Positions 1 through 8,050 of a stretch of DNA of 64,000 nucleotides are shown here, one piece after another. The stretch's first letter is position 1, and each line of letters opens with the position of its first letter. The DNA comes from Pseudomonas vancouverensis (GTDB lineage: Bacteria > Pseudomonadota > Gammaproteobacteria > Pseudomonadales > Pseudomonadaceae): NCBI RefSeq assembly GCF_004348895.1, contig NZ_RRZK01000012.1, positions 1 through 64,000 on the forward strand, given 5' to 3'. The notes under the pieces were generated by a model, which worked only from the letters and a program-made list of their open reading frames with translations, ran no database searches and was not told the origin of the DNA. A program made the translations under genes and the position numbers.

Positions 1-196
1 GGCATGCCCTCGCTCCGGTCCTGCTCCGTGGGCCCGCCGCCATCGGCCATCCATGGCCGGGGGCGGCTACCGCGGCATCCCTGCCGCGGTGCCCACTGCG
101 CAGAACCTCCACTCGGCCTCTCGAGGGTGCGTGTACCGCAAGAGCGTCCGAGGCGGCCTACCGGCCGGCCTGATCTTGGCTGGTGCCGCGTTCCTT
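1..196. other. GC-rich repeat-like DNA without a supported gene
   Basis: Several short ORFs overlap here in all frames, but none has a ribosome binding site, a recognisable domain or a credible protein composition. The DNA contains strong inverted repeats, for example ACCGCGG at 69-75 pairing with CCGCGGT at 84-90. From memory, similar GC-rich tracts occur in many copies in P. fluorescens-group genomes. I infer a dispersed non-coding repeat, but its copy number cannot be judged from one window. Confidence 0.35.
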
Positions 197-382
197 TGTG
201 GGAGCGAGCTGGCTCCGGGCGGCGTTCCGACGATGGACGTCAACGATGACGCGGGGGTGTCTGGATGCACCGGTTGCTCCGGCATTTTTCGCGAGCGTGC
301 TCGCTCCTACAGGGGGCGGTACATCAGTGAGATATCCGTCGGCTGGTTAGCCGTCATCGCCAGCAAGCCCGCTCCTGCAACC
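197..382. repeat. Cluster of degenerate REP elements
   Basis: Three copies of the Pseudomonas REP core lie together: 197-223 in forward orientation (TGTGGGAGCGAGCTGGCTCC), 288-314 inverted (TCGCGAGCGTGCTCGCTCCT), and a decayed inverted copy at 352-382 (ATCGCCAGCAAGCCCGCTCC). The first two form the head-to-head pair typical of mobile REP doublets (REPINs). They lie upstream of the transporter gene that starts near 572, and no coding sequence is supported between 1 and 571. Confidence 0.75.
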
Positions 383-571
383 GCACCGTCTCCCAACTTT
401 GAAATGAAGCTTTCATGACAAAAGTTCGGTAGCACATCGCCAGCCCGGTCATGCCTATGTGACGCGCTCGAGGGGGCCTCAGGGGCGCTTATCCAGCCGA
501 TGGCAGGACGCCGAATCCATCAGCCTGCCGCAGTGCAGACGGTGATCGGTCATTCGAATTCAGGGGGTTAT

Positions 572-2170
572 GTGGATCATTCTTTCACGTCACGGCTGGC
601 GCTGTGCGGCTGGCTGTTGGTGACGGCGGGCGCGCAACCGGCATGGGCAGAAGAGGGCACTGAAAGCGCAGCGCCAGCCAAGTTGGTGGACGTCAACGAG
701 TACTTCGTGCGCGGCAACACCGTGCTCGATGCCCGGGCCATCGAAGAGGCGGTGTATCCGTTTCTCGGCCCGCAAAAGGCCCTGGCCGACATCGAAGGCG
801 CCCGCGATGCGCTGCAGAAGGTCTATCAGGCCCACGGTTATCAGTCGGTGTTCGTGGAACTGCCAGAGCAGAAAGTCGAGGACGGTATCGTCTACCTGCA
901 GGTCAGCGAAACCAAGATCGGTCGCGTGCGCGTGGTCGGCGCCAAACACTATTCGCCGGTGGAGATCCGCGAGGACGTGCCGGCACTGAAGGAAGGCCAG
1001 GTGCCGGACTTCGCTTTGGTCCAGACCGAACTGGCGCAGCTCAACAAAACTCCCGGTCGCCAGGTCATGCCGCTGGTGCGTGAAGGTCAGCGTCCCGGCA
1101 CCATGGACGTCGACTTGCAGGTTGAAGACCAGAACCCGTGGCACGCCAGCCTCGGCCTGAACAACGACTACAGCGCCGACACCGAGAAGCTGCGCAGTGT
1201 CGCCAGCCTTGGCTACGACAACCTCTGGCAACTGGGCCACAGCGTATCGCTGACGTTTTTCACGGCACCGCAAGATACCTCAAACGCCAAGGTCTGGTCC
1301 GGTTCCTACACCGCACCCCTCGATGAACGCTGGAGCGTGCAGTTCTCCGGTTATCAGTCTGACAGCAACGTGGCGACCATCGGTGGCAGCAACGTACTGG
1401 GCAAGGGGCATTCCTACGGTGTGTCGGCGATTTACACCTTGCCGTCCAGCGGCAACTGGTCCAACTCGTTGTCCGCAGGCATCGACTTCAAGGACTTCGA
1501 CGAGCAACTGGATCTCAACGGCGACAGTGACAAGGTGCCACTGAAATACGCGCCGTTCACCTTCGCCTACAACGGCTTTCGCTACACCGAGAATTCGCAG
1601 TTGGGCCTGGGCTTGAGCCTGGTGGCCGGCACCCGCAGCTTCCTCGGTTACGGCAGTTCCGACGACGACTTCGACTACAAACGCTACAAGGCCAACCCGA
1701 GCTTCGCCGTGGTCAAGGGCGACACCAACTTCACCTACACCTTCGGCAACGACTGGCAGACGGCGAGCAAGGCTTCGTTCCAGCTGGCCTCCGGGCCTCT
1801 GGTGTCCAACGAGCAATTCTCGGCCGGTGGCGCGACCTCGGTACGTGGCTACCTGGCCGCCGAGCGTACCGGTGACGACGGTGTCCTGCTGAGCCAGGAA
1901 CTGCGCACGCCATCCCTCGCCAAGTACCTGGGCAGCTACCTCCAGGAGTGGCGCTTCTACGCCTTTGCCGAAGGCGCCCAGTTGTACCTGCGCGACGAAC
2001 TTCCCGATCAGGACGCCGATTACGCCCTGGCCAGTGTTGGCCTGGGCACGCGCGCGAGCCTGAGCAAATGGCTGTCCGGCAGCCTGGACTGGGGCTACCC
2101 GCTGCTCGAAGGGCCGAACACCTCGAAACAGGAATCGCGCCTGCATTTCAACCTGCAAGCGACATTCTGA
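572..2170 (+). CDS. ShlB/FhaC/HecB-family outer-membrane transporter (TpsB-like)
   Basis: This 532-residue protein looks like the outer-membrane pore of a two-partner secretion system. From the chosen GTG start it has a signal peptide ending in AWA, then POTRA-like domains (about residues 40-190, including VNEYFVRGNTVLDARAIEEA and a YQAHGYQSVFVELPEQKV segment), then a beta-barrel rich in aromatic alternation. The segment SAGGATSVRGYL matches the conserved VRGY motif of loop L6 in Omp85/TpsB proteins, and the protein ends in phenylalanine as OMPs do. I chose GTG 572 over the in-frame ATG at 500 because AGGGGG lies just upstream and the signal peptide then starts at the N-terminus. No TpsA exoprotein gene is in the window. 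The gene lies 19 bp upstream of the ExbB fusion, so an operon is likely. It could instead be a more distant POTRA/Omp85 member. Confidence 0.85.
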   Translation: MDHSFTSRLALCGWLLVTAGAQPAWAEEGTESAAPAKLVDVNEYFVRGNTVLDARAIEEAVYPFLGPQKALADIEGARDALQKVYQAHGYQSVFVELPEQKVEDGIVYLQVSETKIGRVRVVGAKHYSPVEIREDVPALKEGQVPDFALVQTELAQLNKTPGRQVMPLVREGQRPGTMDVDLQVEDQNPWHASLGLNNDYSADTEKLRSVASLGYDNLWQLGHSVSLTFFTAPQDTSNAKVWSGSYTAPLDERWSVQFSGYQSDSNVATIGGSNVLGKGHSYGVSAIYTLPSSGNWSNSLSAGIDFKDFDEQLDLNGDSDKVPLKYAPFTFAYNGFRYTENSQLGLGLSLVAGTRSFLGYGSSDDDFDYKRYKANPSFAVVKGDTNFTYTFGNDWQTASKASFQLASGPLVSNEQFSAGGATSVRGYLAAERTGDDGVLLSQELRTPSLAKYLGSYLQEWRFYAFAEGAQLYLRDELPDQDADYALASVGLGTRASLSKWLSGSLDWGYPLLEGPNTSKQESRLHFNLQATF

Positions 2171-2189
2171 ACCTACGGAGTAATTTTTC

Positions 2190-3989
2190 ATGCAGCGCTT
2201 ATTTCTCGCTTTCCTGATGTGCCTGGGCTTCGTGCTCCCCGTCACCGCCCATGCCTGGTGGCAGGACGATTGGCAGTACCGCAAACAGATTTCCGTCGAC
2301 ACCACGCCCCAGGGCGCGGCGATCAACGAAGCCCTGGGCCGCACCGCGCTGTTGGTGCGCCTGCACACCGGCAACTTCACCTTCGACGGCGTCAAGGAAG
2401 ACGGTTCCGACCTGCGCTTCGTCGCTGCCGATGACAAGACCGTGCTCAATCACCAGATCGAAAGCTTCGATGCACTGATGGGCATGGCGCTGGTCTGGGT
2501 CGATGTGCCGAAAGTCGAGGGCGCCCAGCGTCAGGACATCTGGATGTACTACGGCAATCAGAAGGCTGCGGCGACCGGCAACGGTCAGTTGACCTTCGAC
2601 CCGAACTACACCGCGCTGTACCACTTCGAAGGCGCCAACGGCATGCCGGCCAAGGACACCACGGCCTACGGCAACACCGCGCAAAGCGCCACCGGGGCGA
2701 GCATCGACGGCGTGATCGGTCGTGCCTTGCAGTTCAGCGGCCAGCCGTTGCTGTTGCCGGCCAGCCCTTCGCTGCAACACCACGCCGGCAGTGCCTTCAC
2801 CTTCAGTGCCTGGTTGAAGCTGGATCAGGCCAATGGCGAACAACTGGTGCTGGCCCGTCGCGAAGGTGAGCAAAGCCTGCTGGTGGGTCTGAGCCAGGGC
2901 CTGCCGTTCGTGGAAATCGACGGTCAGCGCGCGGTGTCGACCCAGGCGCTGAATCCGGGGCAGTGGCAGCACCTGGCCCTGACCGCTGAAGGCAGCAAGG
3001 TTGCGCTGTACGTCAATGGCCGCGAAACCGCGAGCCTGGCGCTGGCGATGCCGGCATTCAACACCGGGATGGTCATTGGTGGCGATCTGTCTGCCAGTGC
3101 CTATCTGCCGTTCAGCGGCGCCATCGATGAGCTGCGCCTGTCCAAGGTCGCGCGTCCTGCGGCATTGCTGCTGGCCGACGCCACGTCCCAAGGCGCCGAG
3201 TCGAAACTGGTGGCTTATGGCGTCGACGAGCAACAGTCCGGCTTCGGTTTCGGCAGCCTCGGTTTCCTGCTCAAAGCCGTGCCGATGGATGCCTGGGTCA
3301 TCATCGCCGTGCTGGTGCTGATGATGTTCCAGTCGTGGGTCATCATGATCCGCAAGAACCGCATGGTCAGCCGTGTCAGCGCTGCCAACGGGGTGTTCCG
3401 CGAGCAGTTCGCCAAGGTCGGCACACGTCTGGAGATGTTCGCCGACGACCACGACCTCAACCTGCGCTTGCAGCATTCGCCGCTGTGGCGCCTGTACCAG
3501 GTAGCGATCAAGGAAATCCGTACCCGTCGTGAGCAGGGCGCGGACACTTCGTCCGTGTCCGCCGCGACCATCGAAGCGATCCGCTGCTCCATGGACGGCG
3601 TGCGCACCCGGGAAAACCAGGCACTGAGTTCGAAGCTCTCGACCCTGTCCAACGCCATCGCCGGCGGCCCCTACATCGGCCTGCTCGGTACGGTGCTGGG
3701 CATAATGGTGGTGTTCCTCGGCACGGCCATGGCCGGTGACGTCAACATCAACGCCATCGCCCCGGGCATGGCCGCCGCCTTGCTCGCCACCGCCATGGGC
3801 CTGTTCGTCGCGATCCCCGCGCTGTTTGGCTACAACCGCCTGATCACCCGCAACAAGGAAGTCAGCGCCGACATGCGCGTGTTCGTCGACGAGTTCATCA
3901 CCCGTCTGGCGGAAATCCACGGGGAAAGCCAGTTCAGCGAGTCGGCCCACCGTCGCGGCAACCACGCCACTGCAACCGTACCGGCCTGA
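2190..3989 (+). CDS. DUF2341-LamG lectin domain fused to a MotA/TolQ/ExbB proton channel
   Basis: A 599-residue composite protein. A signal sequence (1-22, ending AHA) is followed by a DUF2341-type segment beginning WWQDDWQYRKQISVD, then a LamG/concanavalin-like domain (about 145-330, with the FSAWLKLD and WQHLALT patterns typical of LamG_3 folds). A transmembrane helix follows at about 367-386. The C-terminal third is an ExbB/TolQ/MotA channel with GPYIGLLGTVLGIM near 493-506 and a last helix near 528-548. ExbB proteins have a periplasmic N-terminus, so the lectin-like part should lie in the periplasm, attached to the stator. An exbD-like gene follows after 11 bp and a tonB-like gene after that, so this is the channel of a complete ExbB-ExbD-TonB motor. 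The fusion is the oddest architecture in the cluster; what the lectin part binds is unknown. Confidence 0.85.
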   Translation: MQRLFLAFLMCLGFVLPVTAHAWWQDDWQYRKQISVDTTPQGAAINEALGRTALLVRLHTGNFTFDGVKEDGSDLRFVAADDKTVLNHQIESFDALMGMALVWVDVPKVEGAQRQDIWMYYGNQKAAATGNGQLTFDPNYTALYHFEGANGMPAKDTTAYGNTAQSATGASIDGVIGRALQFSGQPLLLPASPSLQHHAGSAFTFSAWLKLDQANGEQLVLARREGEQSLLVGLSQGLPFVEIDGQRAVSTQALNPGQWQHLALTAEGSKVALYVNGRETASLALAMPAFNTGMVIGGDLSASAYLPFSGAIDELRLSKVARPAALLLADATSQGAESKLVAYGVDEQQSGFGFGSLGFLLKAVPMDAWVIIAVLVLMMFQSWVIMIRKNRMVSRVSAANGVFREQFAKVGTRLEMFADDHDLNLRLQHSPLWRLYQVAIKEIRTRREQGADTSSVSAATIEAIRCSMDGVRTRENQALSSKLSTLSNAIAGGPYIGLLGTVLGIMVVFLGTAMAGDVNINAIAPGMAAALLATAMGLFVAIPALFGYNRLITRNKEVSADMRVFVDEFITRLAEIHGESQFSESAHRRGNHATATVPA

Positions 3990-4000
3990 GGAGTATTGCC

Positions 4001-4426
4001 ATGGCTTCCGTAAATGCCTCTTTTGACGACGAAGACGATGCCGCCGTGGACAGCATCAACATCACGCCCCTGGTGGACGTGCTGATGGTGGTGCTGGTGA
4101 TGTTCATCCTCACCGCCACTGCGCAGGTCTCGGGCATCCAGATCAACCTGCCCAAGGCCAGCGCCTCGGTGTCGCTGTCCGAAGCCAAGACCAAGGCGAT
4201 CTCGGTCAACGACGGCGGCCAGGTGTTCCTCGATGCCTACCCTGTGACCCTGGCCGAGCTTGAGGATCGCTTGCGCATCGAGAAGGCCCAGAGCCCGGAC
4301 TTCCCGGTGATCGTGCGCGGTGACGCCACGGTGCAGTACCAGAAAGTCATTGAGGTGCTGGACCTGTTGCGTCGTCTGGAACTGTCCCAGGTCGGTCTGG
4401 TGACCGGCAAACCGACACAGGGCTGA
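4001..4426 (+). CDS. ExbD/TolR-family biopolymer transport protein
   Basis: A 141-residue protein with a short cytoplasmic N-terminus, one transmembrane helix and a periplasmic domain, the usual ExbD layout. The helix contains ITPLVDVLMVVLVMF; the aspartate in PLVD is the proton-binding residue of ExbD/TolR. A GAGG ribosome binding site lies just before the ATG. It sits 11 bp after the ExbB fusion and 2 bp before the TonB-like gene, so the three are almost certainly co-translated and form one energising complex. It is distinct from the housekeeping exbD/tolR, judging by context only. Confidence 0.93.
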   Translation: MASVNASFDDEDDAAVDSINITPLVDVLMVVLVMFILTATAQVSGIQINLPKASASVSLSEAKTKAISVNDGGQVFLDAYPVTLAELEDRLRIEKAQSPDFPVIVRGDATVQYQKVIEVLDLLRRLELSQVGLVTGKPTQG

Positions 4427-4428
4427 CC

Positions 4429-5133
4429 ATGACCGCTCAACTTCCGATCCAGCCGTCACCCGTCAAACCGTCGCCCATGCGCTTTGTGAAGTGGGGCGCC
4501 GGGTTGCTGATCGCCGGCGTGGCCGCCTGGTTTCTCTGGCAGTGGGCCAACGACATGAGTGGCATCCGCCGTGAAGCGCCGAAGGTGCCGACCATCATTC
4601 CGTTGCCGCCGCCACCGCCGCCGCCTCCGGAAAAGCCGCCGGAGCCGGAGCCGCCCGTGGAAGAAAAAATCCCCGAGCCCGAACCGACACCGGAGCCCGA
4701 AGACATCAAGCCCATGGAAGAGGCACCACCTTCACCTGTGGACGACCTGGCCAAGCCGATGCAAATGGACGGCGAGGCCCAGGCCGGCAGCGACAACTTT
4801 GGCATCGGTGCGGGCAAGGGCAATGGCATGGCCGGTTCCGGCGGTGGCGGCTTGGGCAACGGCACCTACGGCCAGTTCATGGCCTTCAGCTTTCAGCGCC
4901 TGTTGCGGGAGAACCCGGACCTGCGCAGCCAAGCCTACAAGGCCCAGGTCGATGTGTGGCTGAGCAGTTCGGGGGATATCTCGCGGGTCGAGCTGGCCAA
5001 GTCCAGCGGCAACCCCGAAGTCGACGCGCAACTGCTCGCAGCCCTGCGTGGTGCGCCGCGCATGAGCCAGCGTCCACCGGCCTCCATCACTGTGCCCATC
5101 CGTGTGTCCCTGCAAGGACGGCGTCCGGGTTAA
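4429..5133 (+). CDS. TonB-family energy transducer
   Basis: A 234-residue TonB-like protein. It has a short N-terminal cytoplasmic segment, one transmembrane anchor (about 22-40, LLIAGVAAWFLWQWA), a long periplasm-spanning Pro/Glu linker (about 50-105, with a run of eight prolines followed by PEP and EPEP repeats), a glycine-rich stretch (GSGGGGLGNG) and a C-terminal TonB-type domain (about 145-234). It would carry proton-motive force from the adjacent ExbB/ExbD pair to an outer-membrane partner. No classical plug-containing TonB-dependent receptor is in the cluster. The candidates here are the TpsB-like protein at 572 and the porin at 5173, which would be unusual partners. Confidence 0.9.
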   Translation: MTAQLPIQPSPVKPSPMRFVKWGAGLLIAGVAAWFLWQWANDMSGIRREAPKVPTIIPLPPPPPPPPEKPPEPEPPVEEKIPEPEPTPEPEDIKPMEEAPPSPVDDLAKPMQMDGEAQAGSDNFGIGAGKGNGMAGSGGGGLGNGTYGQFMAFSFQRLLRENPDLRSQAYKAQVDVWLSSSGDISRVELAKSSGNPEVDAQLLAALRGAPRMSQRPPASITVPIRVSLQGRRPG

Positions 5134-5172
5134 CCGAACCATTCAAGTTTTGCCATAAGGAGTTGTGTGCAA

Positions 5173-6891
5173 ATGATTTCCAACGTGAATCGATTGTCCC
5201 TGGCGGTCGGCATGGTCATTGCGACCCTGGTAGGGCAAGCGGCGGCAGCGCCTGCGCCCTCGGAAAACGCCACGATCAATCTGATCCGCTTGCTGGTCGA
5301 GCAGGGCGTGTTGAAACAGGACAAGGCCGACAAGCTGATCGCCCAGGCCCAGAGCGAAGCCGACCAGGCACGCAAGAGCGCTTCTGCTGCGCCGGCGGCT
5401 GTCGTGGCCGGGGTTGCCGCCAGCGGTCCGGCCGCCGCACCGGGAGACGTGCGGGTGCAATACGTACCGGCTGCGGTGCGTGATCAGATCCGCGATCAGG
5501 TCAAGGCCGAGGTCATGGCCACCGCCAAACAGGAAAACTGGGCCCAGCCCAATACCTTCCCGGAGTGGGTCTCGCGTATCAGCATCGACGGCGACCTGCG
5601 CCTGCGGGACGAGTCGCGTTACTACTCCGACAGCAACAGCAACGAAATCGTCGACTTCGCCAAGCTCAACAACAACGGCCCGTACGACGTGAACCCGAAC
5701 AGCAGCACCAGCTTGCCGCCGTTGCTCAACACCCGTGAAGACCGCACCAACCTGTTCCGCCTGCGCGCCCGTCTGGGTGTGAAAGCCGAGATCGCTCCCG
5801 AGTGGACCGCCGGCATTCGAATCGGCACCGGTTCCGACAACAACCCGGTGTCGACCACCCAGACCCTCGGCGGTGGTTTCGCCAAGAAGGACATCTGGCT
5901 CGATCAGGGCTACCTGAGCTGGAAGCCCTCCGATCAGTTGACCCTGACCGGCGGGCGCTTCACCAACCCGTTCTTTTCCACCGACATGCTGTACTCCGGC
6001 GACCTGAATTTCGATGGCGTGGCGGCGATCTTCGATCACAAGCTCAATCGTGACTGGGGCCTGTTCGGTACTGTGGGCGCCTTCCCGGTGGAGTACACCA
6101 ACGACACCACCAGCAGCAACGGTTTCGACAAGGAGTCGAGCGACAACAAGTGGCTGTACGGCGCGCAGATCGGCGCGAAGTGGGCCGTCAACGACAGCAA
6201 CCGCCTCAAGGCCGGCCTGGCCTACTACCGCTTCGACGATATCGAAGGCCAGCGTTCCAGCCCTTGCGAACCCTGGGCCGGTGCCCCGGGTTGCGACAGC
6301 GACGGCACGCGCGCGGCGTTCATGCAGAAGGGCAACACCGTGTTCCTGTTGCGCGATATCACGCCGAACCCGCTCAACCCGGCGACCACGCCGCAGCCGC
6401 AGTTCGTCGGCCTGGCCTCGGAATTCAACCTGATCGACCTGAACTTCGTCTGGGACGCCGACCTGCCGCAGAACTTCAAGCTGCGCAGCCAGGCCAACTA
6501 CATCCACAACCTCGGTTACGACGAAGGCGACATGCGCAAGCGTTCCGCCGGGCAGATCGTCAACAACCTCGACAGCGATGGCCAGATCGACAGTGGTGCC
6601 AATGCCTGGATGGCGCAGTTCACTCTCGGCAATGCGCTGGAACTGAAGAAGCAGGGCGACTGGAACCTGTTCGCCGGCTACAAGTACATCCAGCCGGATG
6701 CCTTGCCGGACGGCTTCAACGATTCGTCATTTCACCTGGGCGGCACCAACGCCAAGGGCTATTTCCTGGGCGGCAACTACGGCCTGGCCAAGAACGTCTA
6801 CGCTACCGGTCGCTGGTTGAGTTCCGAAGCGGTCTACGGCGCGCCGTTTGACATCGATGTCCTGCAGCTGGAAATCAACACGCGCTTCTGA
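5173..6891 (+). CDS. Putative outer-membrane porin (Porin_5-like)
   Basis: A 572-residue exported protein. The signal peptide (about 1-25, ending AAA) is followed by an alpha-helical N-terminal region (about 30-115, heptad-like LIRLLVEQGVLKQDKADKLI and an Ala/Pro linker) and then a large beta-barrel, beginning near WVSRISIDGDLRLRDESRYY and ending EINTRF. This fits the 'putative porin' family (PF16930). AAGGAG at 5157-5162 suits the ATG at 5173 better than the in-frame GTG at 5167. It lies 39 bp after the TonB-like gene. It may be the energised channel, or an accessory barrel for the product exported by this cluster; neither can be decided from sequence. Confidence 0.82.
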   Translation: MISNVNRLSLAVGMVIATLVGQAAAAPAPSENATINLIRLLVEQGVLKQDKADKLIAQAQSEADQARKSASAAPAAVVAGVAASGPAAAPGDVRVQYVPAAVRDQIRDQVKAEVMATAKQENWAQPNTFPEWVSRISIDGDLRLRDESRYYSDSNSNEIVDFAKLNNNGPYDVNPNSSTSLPPLLNTREDRTNLFRLRARLGVKAEIAPEWTAGIRIGTGSDNNPVSTTQTLGGGFAKKDIWLDQGYLSWKPSDQLTLTGGRFTNPFFSTDMLYSGDLNFDGVAAIFDHKLNRDWGLFGTVGAFPVEYTNDTTSSNGFDKESSDNKWLYGAQIGAKWAVNDSNRLKAGLAYYRFDDIEGQRSSPCEPWAGAPGCDSDGTRAAFMQKGNTVFLLRDITPNPLNPATTPQPQFVGLASEFNLIDLNFVWDADLPQNFKLRSQANYIHNLGYDEGDMRKRSAGQIVNNLDSDGQIDSGANAWMAQFTLGNALELKKQGDWNLFAGYKYIQPDALPDGFNDSSFHLGGTNAKGYFLGGNYGLAKNVYATGRWLSSEAVYGAPFDIDVLQLEINTRF

Positions 6892-6908
6892 GGCGCAGGG
6901 AGAGTTTC

Positions 6909-7550
6909 ATGAACAGACCAATCCCGGCCGCGGTGTGCCTGTTGGCGATGGGCCTGATGTTCGCTCACGGGGCGAACGCCGAAGGCATGGAGGAACGCTT
7001 GCGTACGCAGTTGCGCAGCACCACCCAGCAGTTGCAAGCCTTGCAGAGCCAGCAAGCCCAGGCCAGTGCCGCTCAGGTGGCGGCACAGGCTGAGACCAAG
7101 GCCGCCCAGGCGCAGATCAAGCAACTGACCGCAGAACTGGCCAGATACAAGGGCGCGGCCGAGCAACTGGCCGCGCAGCAGGACCATCTGCAGAACCAGG
7201 CGCAAGCGCAGGCGGCGGCCAGCAATGAGCAGCTCGGCAAGTACAAGAAGGCCTATGACGATTTGCTGGTCATGGCCCGCGACAAGGAAGCGCAAAGGGC
7301 GCGACTGGAGACGCAACTGGCCGAACGTGACACACAAATGCAGCAATGTGCAGTCAAGAATCAACAGATGTATGGCGTGGCCAAGGACATCCTCGCGGCC
7401 TACGAAAAAATCGACGTCACTGAAGTGATGAAGATCCGCCAGCCATTCGCCGGTAGCGCCCGGGTCAAGTTCGAAGAACTGGCTCAGGGCTTTGGCGACG
7501 AGCTGTACAAAACCCAATTCGACGCGCCTCAGGCCGCGATCGCTCACTGA
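6909..7550 (+). CDS. Periplasmic Ala/Gln-rich coiled-coil protein, unknown function
   Basis: A 213-residue protein with a clear signal peptide (1-24, ending AHGANA). A long alanine/glutamine-rich coiled coil follows (about 28-140, with repeats such as AAQAETKAAQAQIKQLTAEL). The C-terminus is more globular (about 145-205, MYGVAKDILAAYEKIDVTEV). I do not assign a family. It starts 17 bp after the porin and its TGA overlaps an ATG of the next reading frame, so it belongs to the same operon. By position and shape it could be a periplasmic spacer or tether, but that is inference. Confidence 0.75.
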   Translation: MNRPIPAAVCLLAMGLMFAHGANAEGMEERLRTQLRSTTQQLQALQSQQAQASAAQVAAQAETKAAQAQIKQLTAELARYKGAAEQLAAQQDHLQNQAQAQAAASNEQLGKYKKAYDDLLVMARDKEAQRARLETQLAERDTQMQQCAVKNQQMYGVAKDILAAYEKIDVTEVMKIRQPFAGSARVKFEELAQGFGDELYKTQFDAPQAAIAH

Positions 7551-7570
7551 TGAACAGGGAAGAACTCAAC

Positions 7571-8050
7571 ATGACTCAATTGATCGCTCAGGTAACCCCG
7601 CAATCGCTGACTGAAGTCCTGCAAGCCGCAGGCTATCGCGTCAACCAGACCGACCAGAACGGTATCGTCCAGCTGCTCAGCGCCAGCCAGGGCATCGGCT
7701 ACGCCGTGCGCTTCGGCAATCCGGCCGCCGAGCAGGGCAGCTATGTCGACTTCACCTTCAGCTGCGCCCTGCGTGTGCAGGGTCAGTTGCCGGCAGGCCT
7801 GGCAGAGCTGTGGAATGCTTCGCGGCGTTTTGCAAGGTTGTCGGTGCAGGGCGAGTTCCTGGTGATGGAAATGGACGTGGTGATTGCCGCCGGTGTCAGT
7901 GCCGATTACCTGCGTGGCAACCTGGAATTGTGGGATCGCCTGTTGCAGGAATTCATCAACTACCTGCGCGACTACAGCCAGAACGCTGCGCAGATGCAGG
8001 CCCAGCCTGAAACCGTCGAAGCGGCGCCGGAAGAGGTTATTGCCCAGTGA
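7571..8050 (+). CDS. YbjN domain-containing protein
   Basis: A 159-residue soluble protein with no signal peptide. Its fold pattern resembles the YbjN/type III secretion chaperone-like family (about 10-140, with VDFTFSCALRV and an FVMEMD-like strand followed by a helix, ELWDRLLQEFINYLRDY). YbjN proteins are thought to be chaperone-like. I chose ATG 7571 rather than the overlapping ATG at 7550, because AGGGAAG at 7556-7562 is well spaced from 7571. The stop codon overlaps the GTG of the PPIase gene (GTGA), which suggests translational coupling. It is the only apparently cytoplasmic soluble member of the set, so it could keep a substrate export-competent. Confidence 0.75.
   Translation: MTQLIAQVTPQSLTEVLQAAGYRVNQTDQNGIVQLLSASQGIGYAVRFGNPAAEQGSYVDFTFSCALRVQGQLPAGLAELWNASRRFARLSVQGEFLVMEMDVVIAAGVSADYLRGNLELWDRLLQEFINYLRDYSQNAAQMQAQPETVEAAPEEVIAQ

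Noticed and set aside
500..571. ATG 500 as start of the TpsB-like gene
   Set aside because: It gives 24 extra residues before the signal peptide, without a ribosome binding site. GTG 572 has AGGGGG upstream and a signal peptide directly after it.
2199..3965. Open 588-codon frame on the minus strand
   Set aside because: Antisense to the DUF2341-LamG-ExbB gene; no ribosome binding site and a His/Gln/Arg-biased composition typical of shadow frames.
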